From Salisapilia sapeloensis (Eukaryota > Oomycota > Peronosporomycetes > Peronosporales > Salisapiliaceae): a DNA stretch of 64,000 bases. The stretch is taken from positions 83,609 to 147,608 of the forward strand of contig JAADVB010000011.1 of the NCBI GenBank assembly GCA_023334545.1. Direction: 5' to 3'. Numbering within the stretch: position 1 is the stretch's first letter; each line of letters begins with the position of its first letter. This document shows positions 10,919-22,892 of the stretch, one piece after another. The notes under the pieces were generated by a model that did no database searches, was not told the origin of the DNA, and worked only from the letters and a program-made list of their open reading frames with translations. The translations under genes were made by a program, and so were the position numbers.

Positions 10919-12021
10919 ATCCGTTGCAGTACTAGTGTTGCTATTCTTACGTCACATGCATATACGGATTGTGCTATTAATCCTGATCCATTACATGGAG
11001 CAGCTATGATGATGCCACTGACAAGTCTCATTGCTCCTCGCATTTGAATGGTCGGAACAAGTGAGACCGTCGTGCCTTCGCAACATTCTCGGAACGCCGG
11101 ATACTTCGTAGAATCAGATCTCCATACCTACTCGGAAAGAGTGTCCATGTGATGCACTTGTATCTTCCATTGTTGACTGTTCTGCATGATGTGAACGTGC
11201 CTTATAAACACCTTTCTTTACAGGAGGTATCCTGGAAGAGGTGGACGTTGAAGCATTTGATCTAGATACGTATGCTAGACACGAACTAGCATCCGAGTAT
11301 CGAATTTGTTTTCTATAAATCTCTTCCGATGTTTATCCCTGCGAAAGCAAAATAGCTCTTATTGCTATAGCAATTACATCCCTACAGGCAGTACACCTTT
11401 CCCATTCATGCAGCTCTTGGTAGCATCTGCAGATGGTTGAAGCTTAAAAGCGGTCGTTGATTTATCTGTAGCATAGCCTTAGTAAACACTTCTTAATTGC
11501 CAAGAAAACAAATATAAAATCGAAAGCTGCATTAATTACGGGTTATATGAGAGTAGATTTTCTGCTGTAGTGCTTATTGGATATGCTTTTCGACATTGTA
11601 AATGTATTAAAGCTTCTTAAAGGATGAATATGTATCTGTTTGTCATGTTGGTGCCCTCCTATCAAGTCTACCTGGCGGTAATCGAAACGCCTTCAAAATA
11701 TGGCAAACGATATGTTCAGAGCCCTTTGAGTTTTGAAAGTCATTACAAGTGCTTGCAATTAGGCTTGGCTGCCGATAGAAATGGATGACCAAGACCAGGT
11801 CGGTTTGACTTGTTAGAGATCTTGTCGTGTGGAAAGAGCTCTGCTGAATTACAGCACAGAGTTTCCATGCCGATCATGTATTCCTGCGTACACCGTGGTT
11901 TAAACGTATACGATTTGGCTGATAAACTCTTCGTTTAATGACATTGCTCGATGTCATAAGTGTAGCCGAACTCGACAAGTCACCAGTCGAGCAACACTAT
12001 GATCGGATAATAAACTTCTTG
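10919..12021. other. Intergenic, no gene recognised
   Basis: This 1.1 kb lies 3' of both flanking genes. It is AT-rich and has no open frame of interest, tRNA-like B box or repeat that I could see. Confidence 0.6.
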
Positions 12022-15000
12022 TTAACGAGAAGAACCCTGAGATTTCGATACAAGAGAGTAAAAGATGGCAGGCACATTGTTGGGGTCTTTTGAACTTTCA
12101 GAAGGATCATCGGAGTATAGTGATTCTCCGTTTCGCACTTCGCCAACTTTTAAAATTGGTCCATCACGTTGCTGAGCAGATTTTACATTATTCTCTTGCT
12201 TCGCTTTATGATACTCCTTTAGCCTTTGTCCCAACTTTCCAGTCGTTCTTGCGAATTGTCTGTCTTGGGATTCTTCCTGTCTCTCCACGGACTCATGATT
12301 AGTCTCCCCCTTTGAAACACCATTATTTCTTTCCATGCGCTGGAAAAACATTTCTAAAAGTTCAGCTTTCTCTTGTTCCACTAACGTTCGACCACTTCCA
12401 GGACGGGCGTTTCCATACACTCGATCGTCTACATGAGCAGGCTTTTGAGGTATTTGATGCATCCTGCTCTTATTTTTTTGTTCAGTTTCCTGTTTAATAA
12501 GACCGCTTTCATTGCGTAGCCTTGCCTCTGCGCTCAACAGCAGACGAGTTGTACCGACCTCACCAGGCCCGACGAAAAACGGTGGACACTCTGGCGGGAC
12601 GAGAACATCATTATTGTTGCCCAGCTCATTCGTATGCCGAATAATTTCAGGATCAAACTCCCACTTTGCACTATTTTCGGTTGCCTCCGTGTGACGTCGA
12701 TGGCTCAAAGGATGCTTTAGACACTTTCGTTCATATGCGTTGATATTTACAAATGGCGATGTTTTTAGAGTGCTCCTTCGAATACTCTTACGACTAACCT
12801 CTGCCCCGAGTTGGTTCATCGACCCATGCTCCATCTCAGTCTCGTCTAATTTCTGTGGTAACTTCATCTCCTTTGCTAGGTCTGGGAGTAATATGCGCGA
12901 CGCTTCATTGATCTGCCTTAACAAATTTCCTGGCTTTGCTGATGCAGACATATTCATCGGTAAGTTCAAGGCTGCGACTCGAGTCCTGTCCATTGCTGGG
13001 CTTCGCTGTGGTGCAAGAGTCTGTGATTCTACAGAAATCATGTCGACCGTTGCCTGAATTGCTTTCGTTTCTCGCAAAGACACCATAAGTTCACGATACT
13101 CTACTTCTTTTCGTACGTGAGACAGCAAGTCCTCTTGTGTCATCTGCTGAAGGTCAAACTGCTTCCGTGCATAACGCAAAGTGAGCTCAAGCTCAAAGTT
13201 TTGTCGCATCTCAGCTTCTATCTGTTGTCGAGCAGTATTTAAATCTCGTTCTAGTGCAAGACAGCGATTACGAGCAGTTGCGACAGTGAAGTGCATGTTT
13301 TCATTGTCTGCATTAAGCATTCCGTTGTAGTCCTGCAACTGCTTCATCATTCTACTACTTTCATCATTTCGGTCTTCTAGCAATAGTATTTTGTCACGCT
13401 GTTCACATAAAAGACCTTCCAAGCCTTCTATGTGTTCTCTCTGAGCAACCATATCTTTGTCTAGCTGAATAACTTTCTTCTCCAGTTTTGTTTTCCTGAA
13501 GCGACTTAAGAAAGCGACCTCGGAGGAATTTCGTCGTCTTAAGGTACCCACTGCACGTCCATCGAGATCATTTTCATCATCAAGAGTAGTCGTTCCATCA
13601 GCATCTTTATCTTCTTCACACTTCAAATTTAAATTGCGCCGACTAACTAGCATTTCATTTGGACATTCTTCATCACTAAATGCGTTTGTAAGCTTGTTTG
13701 CTTGCAGCAACTTTCGTTGGCTACGTTGTCTATCTATTAAATCTTCAGACTGTTCACAATTTGCAATATCCTCCGTGTCCACCTCGTCTTCATCGCCTTG
13801 AAGATCTTCTTCGACAACCTCTCGTCGATCTTCTTCATCGAGTAGTTCATTTACATCCAACACAGGGCTAAACGAATCTCCCATCATCTGCAAGAGTTCT
13901 CGAAGTGCTTCATCTAGTGGAAATTCGTCTTGCTTAACCAAAGCCAGCACTTGCTGCGTGGATTCGGCAAATTGGCGAATGGATGCTTGTGCGTATTCCT
14001 GCTGATCCTCAGCAAACTTCTTCTCACGCTGTGCAGACTGATAAGCGTCTTCCAAACGGTTCAACTCTAGATTTTTCTGCTCTATATTAGCCTGTAGCTT
14101 CGCTATCTTCGCTTGCTCAGCTCCAACCTGCTTCCGAAGCTGAGCTGCCAGCTCCGAATTACCAGCGCTTGCCGCACTCGCTTCACGAACCTGGGCCAAT
14201 TTCGTACTAATCTGTACGCCAAGTTCCGCAACCTGCTCCTTTGTTGACTCATCTAATTCCTTATAGCGTTTCCGCATAGTCGACAGATTCTTAGTTGCTT
14301 TGCTGCAAGCTTTCTCTAGCTCTGCAACTTGATTATGCAGTTGCTCATTAACAACTTTGGCATTCGTGAATGCTTGCTGACTAGCCGCGAAAACACGTTT
14401 AGAGTGTTGATACTCCGCATCAAGTGTTTCGAGGGACTGCTTTAAGGATTTAATTTGTTGTTGATCTTTCTCCCGTTGTGAGCGCATCGATTCCAACTGT
14501 GTCTCCAAATTCAACTTTTCTGCAATTAATCGTTCGATGCGCTGTTTAGCTTCGTCATCAGCATTTTGAAATGCCTTCTTCTCCGATTCCCAAAGCTCTC
14601 CTTTTTCTACTAGTGAGCGAGCGTACAAAGTTGATTCCTCCAATTGTTTCTGCAGATGGACAAGTGACAATGCTTGATGTGCATTTTTCTCTCTTTCAGC
14701 ATTATTTTGGGCTTTCAGCAGGCGCATTTGGTCCTCCATTTGAGCTTGTTTTTCGTTCATTGTCTCTAGGACTCTTTCAATTTCTTTCTTCTCACTTACT
14801 GCTCGGTGATGTTGGTGCTGGAACTGTAGTATCTCGTCATTAATAACAGACTTTTCACTTTCCAACTTGGTCTTGTCCATCGTCAATTTGACAGCATTCT
14901 GCTTTAAGCTCTCATTCGCTTTACGGAGTGCCTGGTTCGTGAACATAGCTTCGTGAACTCGTCGTTTTGAAATAGCTTTTTCCTTTGTTGCCTCACTAAG

Positions 15001-16364
15001 AGCATCTTCCAGATTCTGTACCTTTTGTTGCAAATCCTGCGATCTCGTCAAAGCACTTACTCTCTCAAAATTAGCTATTTCAGCGTGCTTTCTAGCTTCA
15101 TCTACTGCATGATTTAATTTTCGGCCTTTATCTTCATGTGCCAACACTTCCAAGCCCAAAAGACGAATATCTTCATTCTGTCGCTCAATCTCGTGCTGCT
15201 GTTCCGTCAGCTTTGTATTCATGGCAATGGCATCTGCAGACAGAGAGGAAATCGTGGCAGTCTTCGATGCATTATCTGCTTTTACGTCTTTTAATTCATT
15301 CTCAGTATCATTTAGCCGTCCTTCCAGCATTTTCTTCAATGCTTCGAAGTCATTTCGATTTTGACGCAGCCACTCATTCGTCATCCTTTTTATCTTTTGC
15401 AACGCTATCTCGTAATGCTTTCCGCCACAACTTTCCAATAAGAAAGCAAAAGCTGCCCATACATTCGTCGCTACGTGGTCTTGAGCTAATGGCGGGCATT
15501 GTGCAGCTACTTCCTTTAAAATTGTATGGAAGCCGCTCGTGTATACGTACAATGCACGATAAAGCCGATCGACTACAACTCGAGGTAGACCCAATTGATA
15601 TAGGGATGCTCTATCGATACCTGCCTTGGATAATGGACTTGTTGAAGTATAGCTCGTACCTTGTGATCCATATATTTCCGTTTGCACCAGTGCGTCATCA
15701 CTTAAGATACCCATCGCATTGTTCGTTTTCTCCAGCAGGGTCTGGATATCGGAAGCGGGAAGTAGATATGAAGTACTGTTCGCCAGATGCATGTTTATCC
15801 ATTCTTCAGCAATCAGTGAATCGCGGTGCGAGTTATCAAGAAACTCAAAATTCATTTCAATCGCACGAACCTCATTTCGATTTACTGTGCAAGTAGGACC
15901 TTCCATGGTACTTTTGATTCGATTCAAGTCAGTAGACTGTTCGTCTTTAGAGCTAGAGACAGCTTTGGATGATTGCTGCTTTCGATTACCAGCAATTGCG
16001 TATAAGGATTGGCGATTTATTCGAGTGATCTCACCTTCCGCAGGTGGAATTTGCGAAGTTAATCGAGCACTCATAGAAGGTAAGGAGTCGTAAGGATCTA
16101 TACGGTATCAACATTAAATTAGGATGCAGTTCCTGCAGCATATGAATGTATTCTTCCAGTATACTGACCGATGTTGAGATCAGCTTCGATAGCTTTAATC
16201 AACGCCTGCTTTGCATCTTCCGCATAGCCCATTTCTTGGGTATCTTTGAGTGGCGAGTCTATCCTTGATCCGTTGTCCACGTTATCCGAAGTTTCAAGTG
16301 TAGGCACCACGACAGGATCTTCGATTGCTCCATCCACTTGAGAATGGCTATCCATTTCCTCCAT
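12022..16364 (-). CDS. Large coiled-coil protein, probable cytoskeletal/ciliary
   Basis: Two exons, 16364-16169 and 16097-12022, with a 71-nt intron. The join gives ADLNIDPYDSLPSMSARL in frame and links an acidic N-terminal exon to the long second exon. Total 1,423 aa. The N-terminal 260 residues look globular. A continuous coiled coil follows to about residue 780, then an acidic patch (EDDRR...DEDEVDTEDI), another coiled coil, and a mostly disordered C-terminus. I do not recognise the family. The shape and neighbours (LRR-Sfi1 protein upstream on the same strand) suggest a centrosomal, basal-body or flagellar scaffold, which is inference only. If the intron is not used, the shorter product starts at 16074. 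Confidence 0.75.
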
Positions 16365-16431
16365 TTCGACACAAAACCACCTCGAGTCGAAAGGCTCGAC
16401 GAAATTATATATTTAGAACACGAAGCACTTA

Positions 16432-19400
16432 TCATTTAAACGCCAGAACGTGTTTGACGGAAGTTTTACTAGAATTTCGAGCTTCCGTTGTCCGATTGGC
16501 ATGGCCTCTGCTTGGAACAGGTGATCGCATTAATTTACTTTTTCTTTCGCCTCTCAACCGAGTGGATACTTTCGTTGCCGTCATGGACGGCCTCGTAGCT
16601 TGGGTAACATTGGATACATGTGAACGTTGTGAAGCTGTCGCACTTTTCTGGCGAGCAGTCCTCCGAGTATGACTTGCTTCTTCCGAATCTGTCGTATTCG
16701 ATGTATTATCATCGTTGTAATTGCCTGCTCTATTGACACGAGAGCTCAGTCGTGTCGTGGAAGGCGCAGTAAGCTTTTGACTAGACTTCATTGTACGATT
16801 TCCATTCACTTTTGCTTCGACGCTTACTCGTGGATTCGTGCGATGACGAGACGTAAGTGAATTACGACTAGACAAACCTAATTGTCTTGGAGAGCTTCGA
16901 CTTCGTGGAGGGCTTTGCTTAGGACTTGATACGCCCGATTTCCTCTCATTGCGAATTGACTTTTTGGTTCTAACATCAATGCAACGATTCACGTCGGCTA
17001 ATAAAGACTGCACAGTGGGTTGTGAAGTACTCGTTTCCGCGTCAGTAACTGGTTTGACTGCCTTGTCGGCATTCCTTTTTTCCGTATTTGATAACTTATC
17101 AACATCACAGTGTCTGTGGGTAGTGTAAGCTTCTCCTTTCCAATCACGACTACAGTCAGCATCCGATTCGAGCTGTTGCGTCAGCTGGAATATGCGATGG
17201 TTCTTCTCTTGCACAATCCGCTGCAATTCGTTGCTCCGGACACACTCTTCTTTCCATTTGTCCGTCATCGCGATCTGTTCTCGACGTAATTCTTCCTTTT
17301 CAGACTCGTATGTAAGCTGTTGCTCCGCAATAGCGTCGCAAGTGTTTCGAACGTTGTTTTCATACTCCTGTAGCTGCTCAGTCAACTCATCTCGATCCGA
17401 CTGTTCTTTCGAAAGCTCAGATTGCAGCTCTTCCACCTTTTGTTCCAGCTCTGCTACCGTCTCTCGAGCATTTGTCACCTCTTCTTTGCATCTTTCCGAT
17501 GTTTCCTCCATCTCTTCACGAGCCGTTCTAGACTCATTACGTTCAACTTCAACTTCCTCGTCTAGTTCTTTAATATGCTCACTCAAGTCATCCACTTGCT
17601 CACATAGGACACGGTTTTCTTTCTCCCATTCCGTGTTTTCTTCCTTGACTTTGGCATACTTTTCTTCCAGCTCTGACATACTCATTTGCTTAACATGTCG
17701 CTCTTCTTCTAGTTCCTGTTGCATCTGGTCCAAGGCTTCCTCAAGCGTCCCACATCGTTCTTCACTCTTCATCAGTTGTTGCTGGCACTCGCCCAATTGT
17801 GTCTTTAGGTCGTCAAGTTGATCTGTCAAGGTGCTGACGTCCTGCACAAGTGTTTGACACTCTTCACTGGTGTGTAAAAGGTCTCGTTCCAAATGGCGTT
17901 TACTACCTGCCGCCGTACTCGCCTGCTCTTTTAAGCACAAATTCTGCCGTCGTAATCGCGACAGGTATTGAGTATGCATACCACGCCATCCTCGGGCAAG
18001 CAACGTTTTCTCCATCATCGTCGATAAAATTTTCCCATGACGCTTCGAACAGCGTCGCTGACGTGCGACTAGATGCCATGCTTGAAGTACTTGAGCACCA
18101 CTTCTTCTTCCACAACGAATCCTCAAGTACTCTGCTAATCGACGCTGTTGTCGATGTGTTCGAGCAATCGCTGCCTTGTCTTTTAATGCATGAAAGCAGA
18201 CTTGTAAGACACCAAACTTTTGTTGCCGTCGACATGCTTTGTGATGATTCGTATGTTGCTTCCATCTCCGCCACTGCTGTCGTATTAAGTGCATGTAATA
18301 GTGCTTTAACGCTTTACTGCATCCCTGTACATGCTTTCTCTTGGCACTAGTATAAAAGGACCAGTAGAACCACAACTTTCGTAGTCGCCGACGATGGACG
18401 TACCTCTCAGCTAAACATAAAGAGCGTCTAGATGCAATAACATCCTGAATACTCGTTCTCCATACACTAAAAGCTTTCTTTAGTTGACACTTGGACTGTA
18501 CGAGTGCACTCGTGTGTTCACAATGCACAACCTGAACATACGTTTGCCATGCTTTCCAAAAACGACGTATTCGAAACGTTCGTTGAAAGCGTTTAATGTC
18601 CTTCTGACGTTTCCATCCTATGAACACTTGCCACATCCATCGATCTACTAGCTTTTTGCGAAACGCATTCACTTCCACACTCAACGGTCGAGCGTAGGCA
18701 AGGACATGCATCCTCCAACGACAAAAGACGAGATCGAGTAGACGACGCCCATACTCTGCTAATCTTTGCTTGTGAAAGAAGGATAATTGTCTCGACACAT
18801 GCGTATGCTGTATCCACGCGCGAAAGCATCGATCGCGCATACGTGTAGGCCCGACCACTTGCCGCCATTCGATCTGGTCGTGGATACGATGGCGATCGTC
18901 CTTGTACTGCTTCCAAGCTAACAAAACTCGTTGAACGCATTCAGTCCGTCGGATCGATTGCGCGTGGAGTGCTATAATGGTAATGCGAGCCATGTTTGTC
19001 CACTCGGTAAAATGAGCCGTGATCACTTTTCTCAAGTGGCGAGCATGTAGGCGCCGCAACTGATCTTGTACCCACACTTTCCGTCGCCATCGCCAGAAAA
19101 TATCATACTGAAGTACAAAATGTCGTTTTCGATGAATGTGATGCACTTGCCGACACCAAAGTGCATATCGAATCCATCGAATAAAAAACTTGCGTTGGAT
19201 GATGGGTCCAGACATCTCGTGTATGCGTCGTTCAAACTCTTCTTTTGCTTCATCGTCGTGCGTGTTTTCCAGCGATAGCATCCGATCACGTCTCTCTAAT
19301 TTCCTCGTTAATAAATTAATTTGATTCCGCAAGTCTAATTCTCGTTGTTCAGATGCGATGAGAGCACTCAAATATTTTTCTTCTCTTTCTTCCCTCAAAT

Positions 19401-21426
19401 TATCACTGCCATCTCTTTGTCCGTCTTCATAACGGTGTAGAGGTACAGCCATGTCCTCTGGGGAATCAGGGGACTCCGAAGCATCCAACTGAGATGACTT
19501 TGCAGTGGTCTCGTAAACGTTATCATGAGCATTACGATCATCTGCTTCATTTTTACCGTGCTTTCTCATCAATAGCATTGCATGATCCTCTTGCTTCTGG
19601 TGTTGCGAGAGATAGCTGTTGCTAGTACCGGTTTTACTTTGTATATGCGCATTTCTCTCTCGTTCTAATATCGCCTGAAAAGAATTTTTTGCTCGTTTTT
19701 CAGCTAGCAATTTGGACATGGAGTTTTGCTTTGGTAGACTAAGACCATCATCATGAGCTACCTTGTCCTTAGTTGTACTCTGTATATTACACGATGCCTG
19801 TTCTTTTGGTTTAATGTCTAACTCTTTCGAAGATAATTTGCCAGGACTTTTTGGTGCTGGTGTCACAGATAGCTCTCGCTGCGGATCTTTTGATCGTTGC
19901 ATCCCATATGAACGCACCCTACCTGTTGTCGTCTTCACTTTACTACTTGGCGTATGTGCTTTCGGTGGTATGTGCGTAAACAATTCATTGCCATGACTTT
20001 CCAACGTCCGCATCGGGTCAAAGTTCAGTGTCTCTAATATGTCCATCATCTCTGCTTGATCCAAGTCATTCCACTCTTCTTTCTCCACATCCTCATGCGT
20101 CTCTCTTTCATGACAAGTACTGCCGACGGGAGATGTAGGCCTACTGACTTCCTTTTTACGTACCGCTTGCTCTGTTTCAGGATCTGTTTGTTCCGGTGGA
20201 AGACTAGCGTTCTGTACTTGAGCAAAACCTGATGAAGCGCGTAAAGCTGATGCATTGGGATGGAAGTCTAGCTTCCAACACTCTTTCGCCATGGCTTCTA
20301 ATAGCGGTTTTCGTTCTGGATATCGCCCGCAACGTTTACCTGGAATAAACCCGACTAAACGTCTTCGTTCGACTAACTCCATCGTCAACACTTTCCTCAA
20401 CGCATGCACACCGTCCTTTAGATGTTTATCACACTCTCCTCGTAGCGATACAATCGTCTGTTGTTGTAGAGCAATGACATTTGCATACGCTTCCTCCCAC
20501 GCATTCCATTCTTCCTTTACATCATGTGGTACATCACGACGTTGCATGCTTTTCGTATTCGCTGCTCCACCCATTTTTAAAAGTAGCTCTTTGGCACGTT
20601 CTCGAGGTTGATGCTTCATCTTCGCGCGTGTCCGGACGACAATTGCTGCCATCTGAAGCTTTAATTCCTCCAAAGAAGACAAGGATAGATTCGAGCCAAG
20701 TTGCCACACTTGTAGTACTTTTGATACGTTTATCGCCATGACATCCGGTGTCGGGACCTTGTCGAACTGGCCAGGAAAGAAACCAGCTAAGACTAACGTG
20801 TTAAACTCACGGTGGAGCTTGAGCAAAGAGCCTATTCGACGCAAAGCCATAATCGTCAAGTGGTTAGCCACTAGCATATCTCTCCTCGCTCGATCTTGTG
20901 ACGCAATGGAGGCACTGAGTGCTTTGTCATTCGCACGAATATCCTTGTTATCTAGTACCTGCAAGCTGGGGATAAGATCGATGAGTCGAAAACGATAATT
21001 GGGTTGATTCGAGACCGGGTTTCCTGTCAGATTTAAATGTCGAAGACGTGGTAACTGAGATAGATACGCGAGTGCATCGAAACTCGCGATTCGGTTATTT
21101 CCGAGTGAAAGGAGACGTAAATGGGGAAACTGATGAATTCCTTCAAGGCTTTCAAACTCATTCTGACTTAAATACAGTGCCTGAACTGCAGATGCGACGG
21201 ATTGCGGGACGGGTCCGAGTACTTTTAACTTCTTTCCAACAGCGTTTAGTTTGGAGCCATCTGCCCAACGAGCTTTCTTGCTTTCAAGTGCTTCTGAAAG
21301 ACTTTCTGGTGGCAATGACGCAGTCGTACGATTGCTAGTCGCTTTTTTCTCTTGTGCTTTTAAAGGTGCAGATGGTCGACTATACGATCCTTTCCAACGT
21401 GATCCCTTTGCACCATTTGGACGCAT
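16432..21426 (-). CDS. LRR + Sfi1-like repeat + coiled-coil centrosomal protein
   Basis: Single exon, 1,664 aa. Residues about 75-163 are SDS22-type leucine-rich repeats (LRLLSLGNNRIASFDAL, LRHLNLTGNPVSN). A disordered middle follows. Residues about 745-1150 carry roughly 13 degenerate repeats centred on Trp, such as FFIRWIRYAL, HFTEWTNMA, VLLAWKQYK, VFIGWKRQ, FWKAWQTY and AFSVWRTS. These resemble the centrin-binding repeats of Sfi1. A strong coiled coil spans about 1150-1400. The C-terminus is basic and Ser/Arg-rich. Sfi1-repeat proteins organise centrin fibres at spindle poles and basal bodies, so a basal-body or centrosome role is inferred. It is divergent from the CDK gene. Confidence 0.85.
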   Translation of the reverse strand: MRPNGAKGSRWKGSYSRPSAPLKAQEKKATSNRTTASLPPESLSEALESKKARWADGSKLNAVGKKLKVLGPVPQSVASAVQALYLSQNEFESLEGIHQFPHLRLLSLGNNRIASFDALAYLSQLPRLRHLNLTGNPVSNQPNYRFRLIDLIPSLQVLDNKDIRANDKALSASIASQDRARRDMLVANHLTIMALRRIGSLLKLHREFNTLVLAGFFPGQFDKVPTPDVMAINVSKVLQVWQLGSNLSLSSLEELKLQMAAIVVRTRAKMKHQPRERAKELLLKMGGAANTKSMQRRDVPHDVKEEWNAWEEAYANVIALQQQTIVSLRGECDKHLKDGVHALRKVLTMELVERRRLVGFIPGKRCGRYPERKPLLEAMAKECWKLDFHPNASALRASSGFAQVQNASLPPEQTDPETEQAVRKKEVSRPTSPVGSTCHERETHEDVEKEEWNDLDQAEMMDILETLNFDPMRTLESHGNELFTHIPPKAHTPSSKVKTTTGRVRSYGMQRSKDPQRELSVTPAPKSPGKLSSKELDIKPKEQASCNIQSTTKDKVAHDDGLSLPKQNSMSKLLAEKRAKNSFQAILERERNAHIQSKTGTSNSYLSQHQKQEDHAMLLMRKHGKNEADDRNAHDNVYETTAKSSQLDASESPDSPEDMAVPLHRYEDGQRDGSDNLREEREEKYLSALIASEQRELDLRNQINLLTRKLERRDRMLSLENTHDDEAKEEFERRIHEMSGPIIQRKFFIRWIRYALWCRQVHHIHRKRHFVLQYDIFWRWRRKVWVQDQLRRLHARHLRKVITAHFTEWTNMARITIIALHAQSIRRTECVQRVLLAWKQYKDDRHRIHDQIEWRQVVGPTRMRDRCFRAWIQHTHVSRQLSFFHKQRLAEYGRRLLDLVFCRWRMHVLAYARPLSVEVNAFRKKLVDRWMWQVFIGWKRQKDIKRFQRTFRIRRFWKAWQTYVQVVHCEHTSALVQSKCQLKKAFSVWRTSIQDVIASRRSLCLAERYVHRRRLRKLWFYWSFYTSAKRKHVQGCSKALKHYYMHLIRQQWRRWKQHTNHHKACRRQQKFGVLQVCFHALKDKAAIARTHRQQRRLAEYLRIRCGRRSGAQVLQAWHLVARQRRCSKRHGKILSTMMEKTLLARGWRGMHTQYLSRLRRQNLCLKEQASTAAGSKRHLERDLLHTSEECQTLVQDVSTLTDQLDDLKTQLGECQQQLMKSEERCGTLEEALDQMQQELEEERHVKQMSMSELEEKYAKVKEENTEWEKENRVLCEQVDDLSEHIKELDEEVEVERNESRTAREEMEETSERCKEEVTNARETVAELEQKVEELQSELSKEQSDRDELTEQLQEYENNVRNTCDAIAEQQLTYESEKEELRREQIAMTDKWKEECVRSNELQRIVQEKNHRIFQLTQQLESDADCSRDWKGEAYTTHRHCDVDKLSNTEKRNADKAVKPVTDAETSTSQPTVQSLLADVNRCIDVRTKKSIRNERKSGVSSPKQSPPRSRSSPRQLGLSSRNSLTSRHRTNPRVSVEAKVNGNRTMKSSQKLTAPSTTRLSSRVNRAGNYNDDNTSNTTDSEEASHTRRTARQKSATASQRSHVSNVTQATRPSMTATKVSTRLRGERKSKLMRSPVPSRGHANRTTEARNSSKTSVKHVLAFK

Positions 21427-21784
21427 ACTATCAAACTAGAGACCACGATTGGCAAGACTGCCGTGGTATAGCCTTCACGACGAAATGATAGTGCGTTCTG
21501 TTGGAATGACTCGTTTGGCTAAACCAAGCGTCCTTCCAAGTACTTGTCATGCAGCGTGAAACGCCTCGCATAAAGTAACAACTTGGTACAATCTCATACT
21601 AGCGAATCATTCGTCCCACCTCATTCTAAAGTATCAATACTAGTTATGACACTCATGTACTCCCTGTGGTAGTCCAATCCAAATCTCCTTGTTGTCAAAT
21701 GGTACAGTGTACCGCATCCGTACCGCATAATTCGCGCCTTTTTCCATCTCATTTCGAAACGTAGTACGAAAGGCACGAGACGTT
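21427..21784. promoter_or_regulatory. Divergent promoter of LRR-Sfi1 gene and CDK
   Basis: 358 bp between the two start codons. It must hold both promoters. No individual motif is assigned with confidence. Confidence 0.5.
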
Positions 21785-22892
21785 ATGGACAGGTACGAGC
21801 GGATTGAAAAAGGAGCGTCACTTGGCGAAGGCACGTATGGCGTCGTCTACAAGTGCCACGATCGAAAGACGAAAGAGATGGTGGCTTTGAAGCGCATTCG
21901 ACTCGAAACAGAGGACGATGGCGTGCCATCCACTGCACTTCGAGAGATTGCTGTACTTCGTGAACTTGAACATCCGAACATTGTCCAGTAAGATACAGTA
22001 TCATTGTAGTACATGACTATTTACTCATGCAATTGTTATAGGTTGAAAGACTGCATTCAGGAAGATAATAAGCTCTATCTGGTATTTGAAATTATGGAAA
22101 GAGACTTGAAAAAGTACATGGAGCGACACATTGGACAGCTTGATATGCCGACTGCAAAGGTATATAAGATTCATACGTCCACACAAATACGCTCCTTGCT
22201 TAATGAGACATTACCAGATCTTTTTGTATCAATTAATTAAAGGCGTGGCCTTTGCTCATGCTCGTGGTGTCATGCACCGGGATTTGAAGCCTCAAAACCT
22301 GCTCGTGAACGCTCAGAAGCAACTGAAGATTGCCGACTTTGGCCTCGCGAGGAATTATAGCTTACCTGCCGATGCATACACACACGAAGTAGTGACGCTA
22401 TGGTACCGTGCACCGGAAGTGCTACTTGGACAAGAAGTGTACACACCAGCCATGGACATTTGGTCCATCGGTGTCATCTTTGCAGAGATGCTGACGAAAA
22501 AAGCATTATTCCCAGGCGACTCGGAGATCGATCAACTCTATCGCATCTTTCGGTAAACTTTACTAGAGAAAGGATGATAGTGCTTTTATCAACGGACTCG
22601 ATAGGATGCTTGGTACACCTGAGGATGAAGTCTGGCCTGGCGTGACGAATCTAAAGGACTATGCAACGACGTTTCCCAAGTGGCGCAAACGTGACTTCTT
22701 TACTGCCTTCCCTCGTCTCGACCCGACTGGAATTGAACTGCTCGAGGTACTCACATTACGATGTATAAGTTGTTGTGTGAACTTATGGTTGACGTATAGG
22801 GCATGCTTCGGTACAATCCAGCAGAGAGAATTACTGCGAAGGAAGCTCTACGACATCCATTCTTTGAAGACTTGGATTCCGACTTTCTCTAA
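21785..22892 (+). CDS. Cyclin-dependent kinase, CDK1/CDK2-like (PSTALRE)
   Basis: Five exons: 21785-21987, 22042-22159, 22218-22552, 22605-22746 and 22800-22892, with introns of 52-58 nt. Total 296 aa, the usual CDK size. The glycine loop is [11 protein letters not shown], catalytic Lys is in VALKRIRLE, and the cyclin-contact helix reads PSTALRE instead of the canonical [24 protein letters not shown] and the [12 protein letters not shown] activation segment with a T-loop Thr (YTHEVVTLW) are all present. This is a complete, active-looking cell-cycle kinase of the CDK1/2 clade. Whether it is the main mitotic CDK or a B-type relative cannot be told from this window. Confidence 0.93.

Noticed and set aside
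15138-15896. 252-codon plus-strand frame
   Set aside because: Antisense shadow of the 1,423-aa coiled-coil gene, with no domain or start context of its own.
17192-17821. 209-codon Ser-rich plus-strand frame
   Set aside because: It lies opposite the coiled coil of the LRR-Sfi1 gene; Ser/Cys-rich composition is the usual antisense shadow of Glu/Gln/Arg-rich coding sequence.
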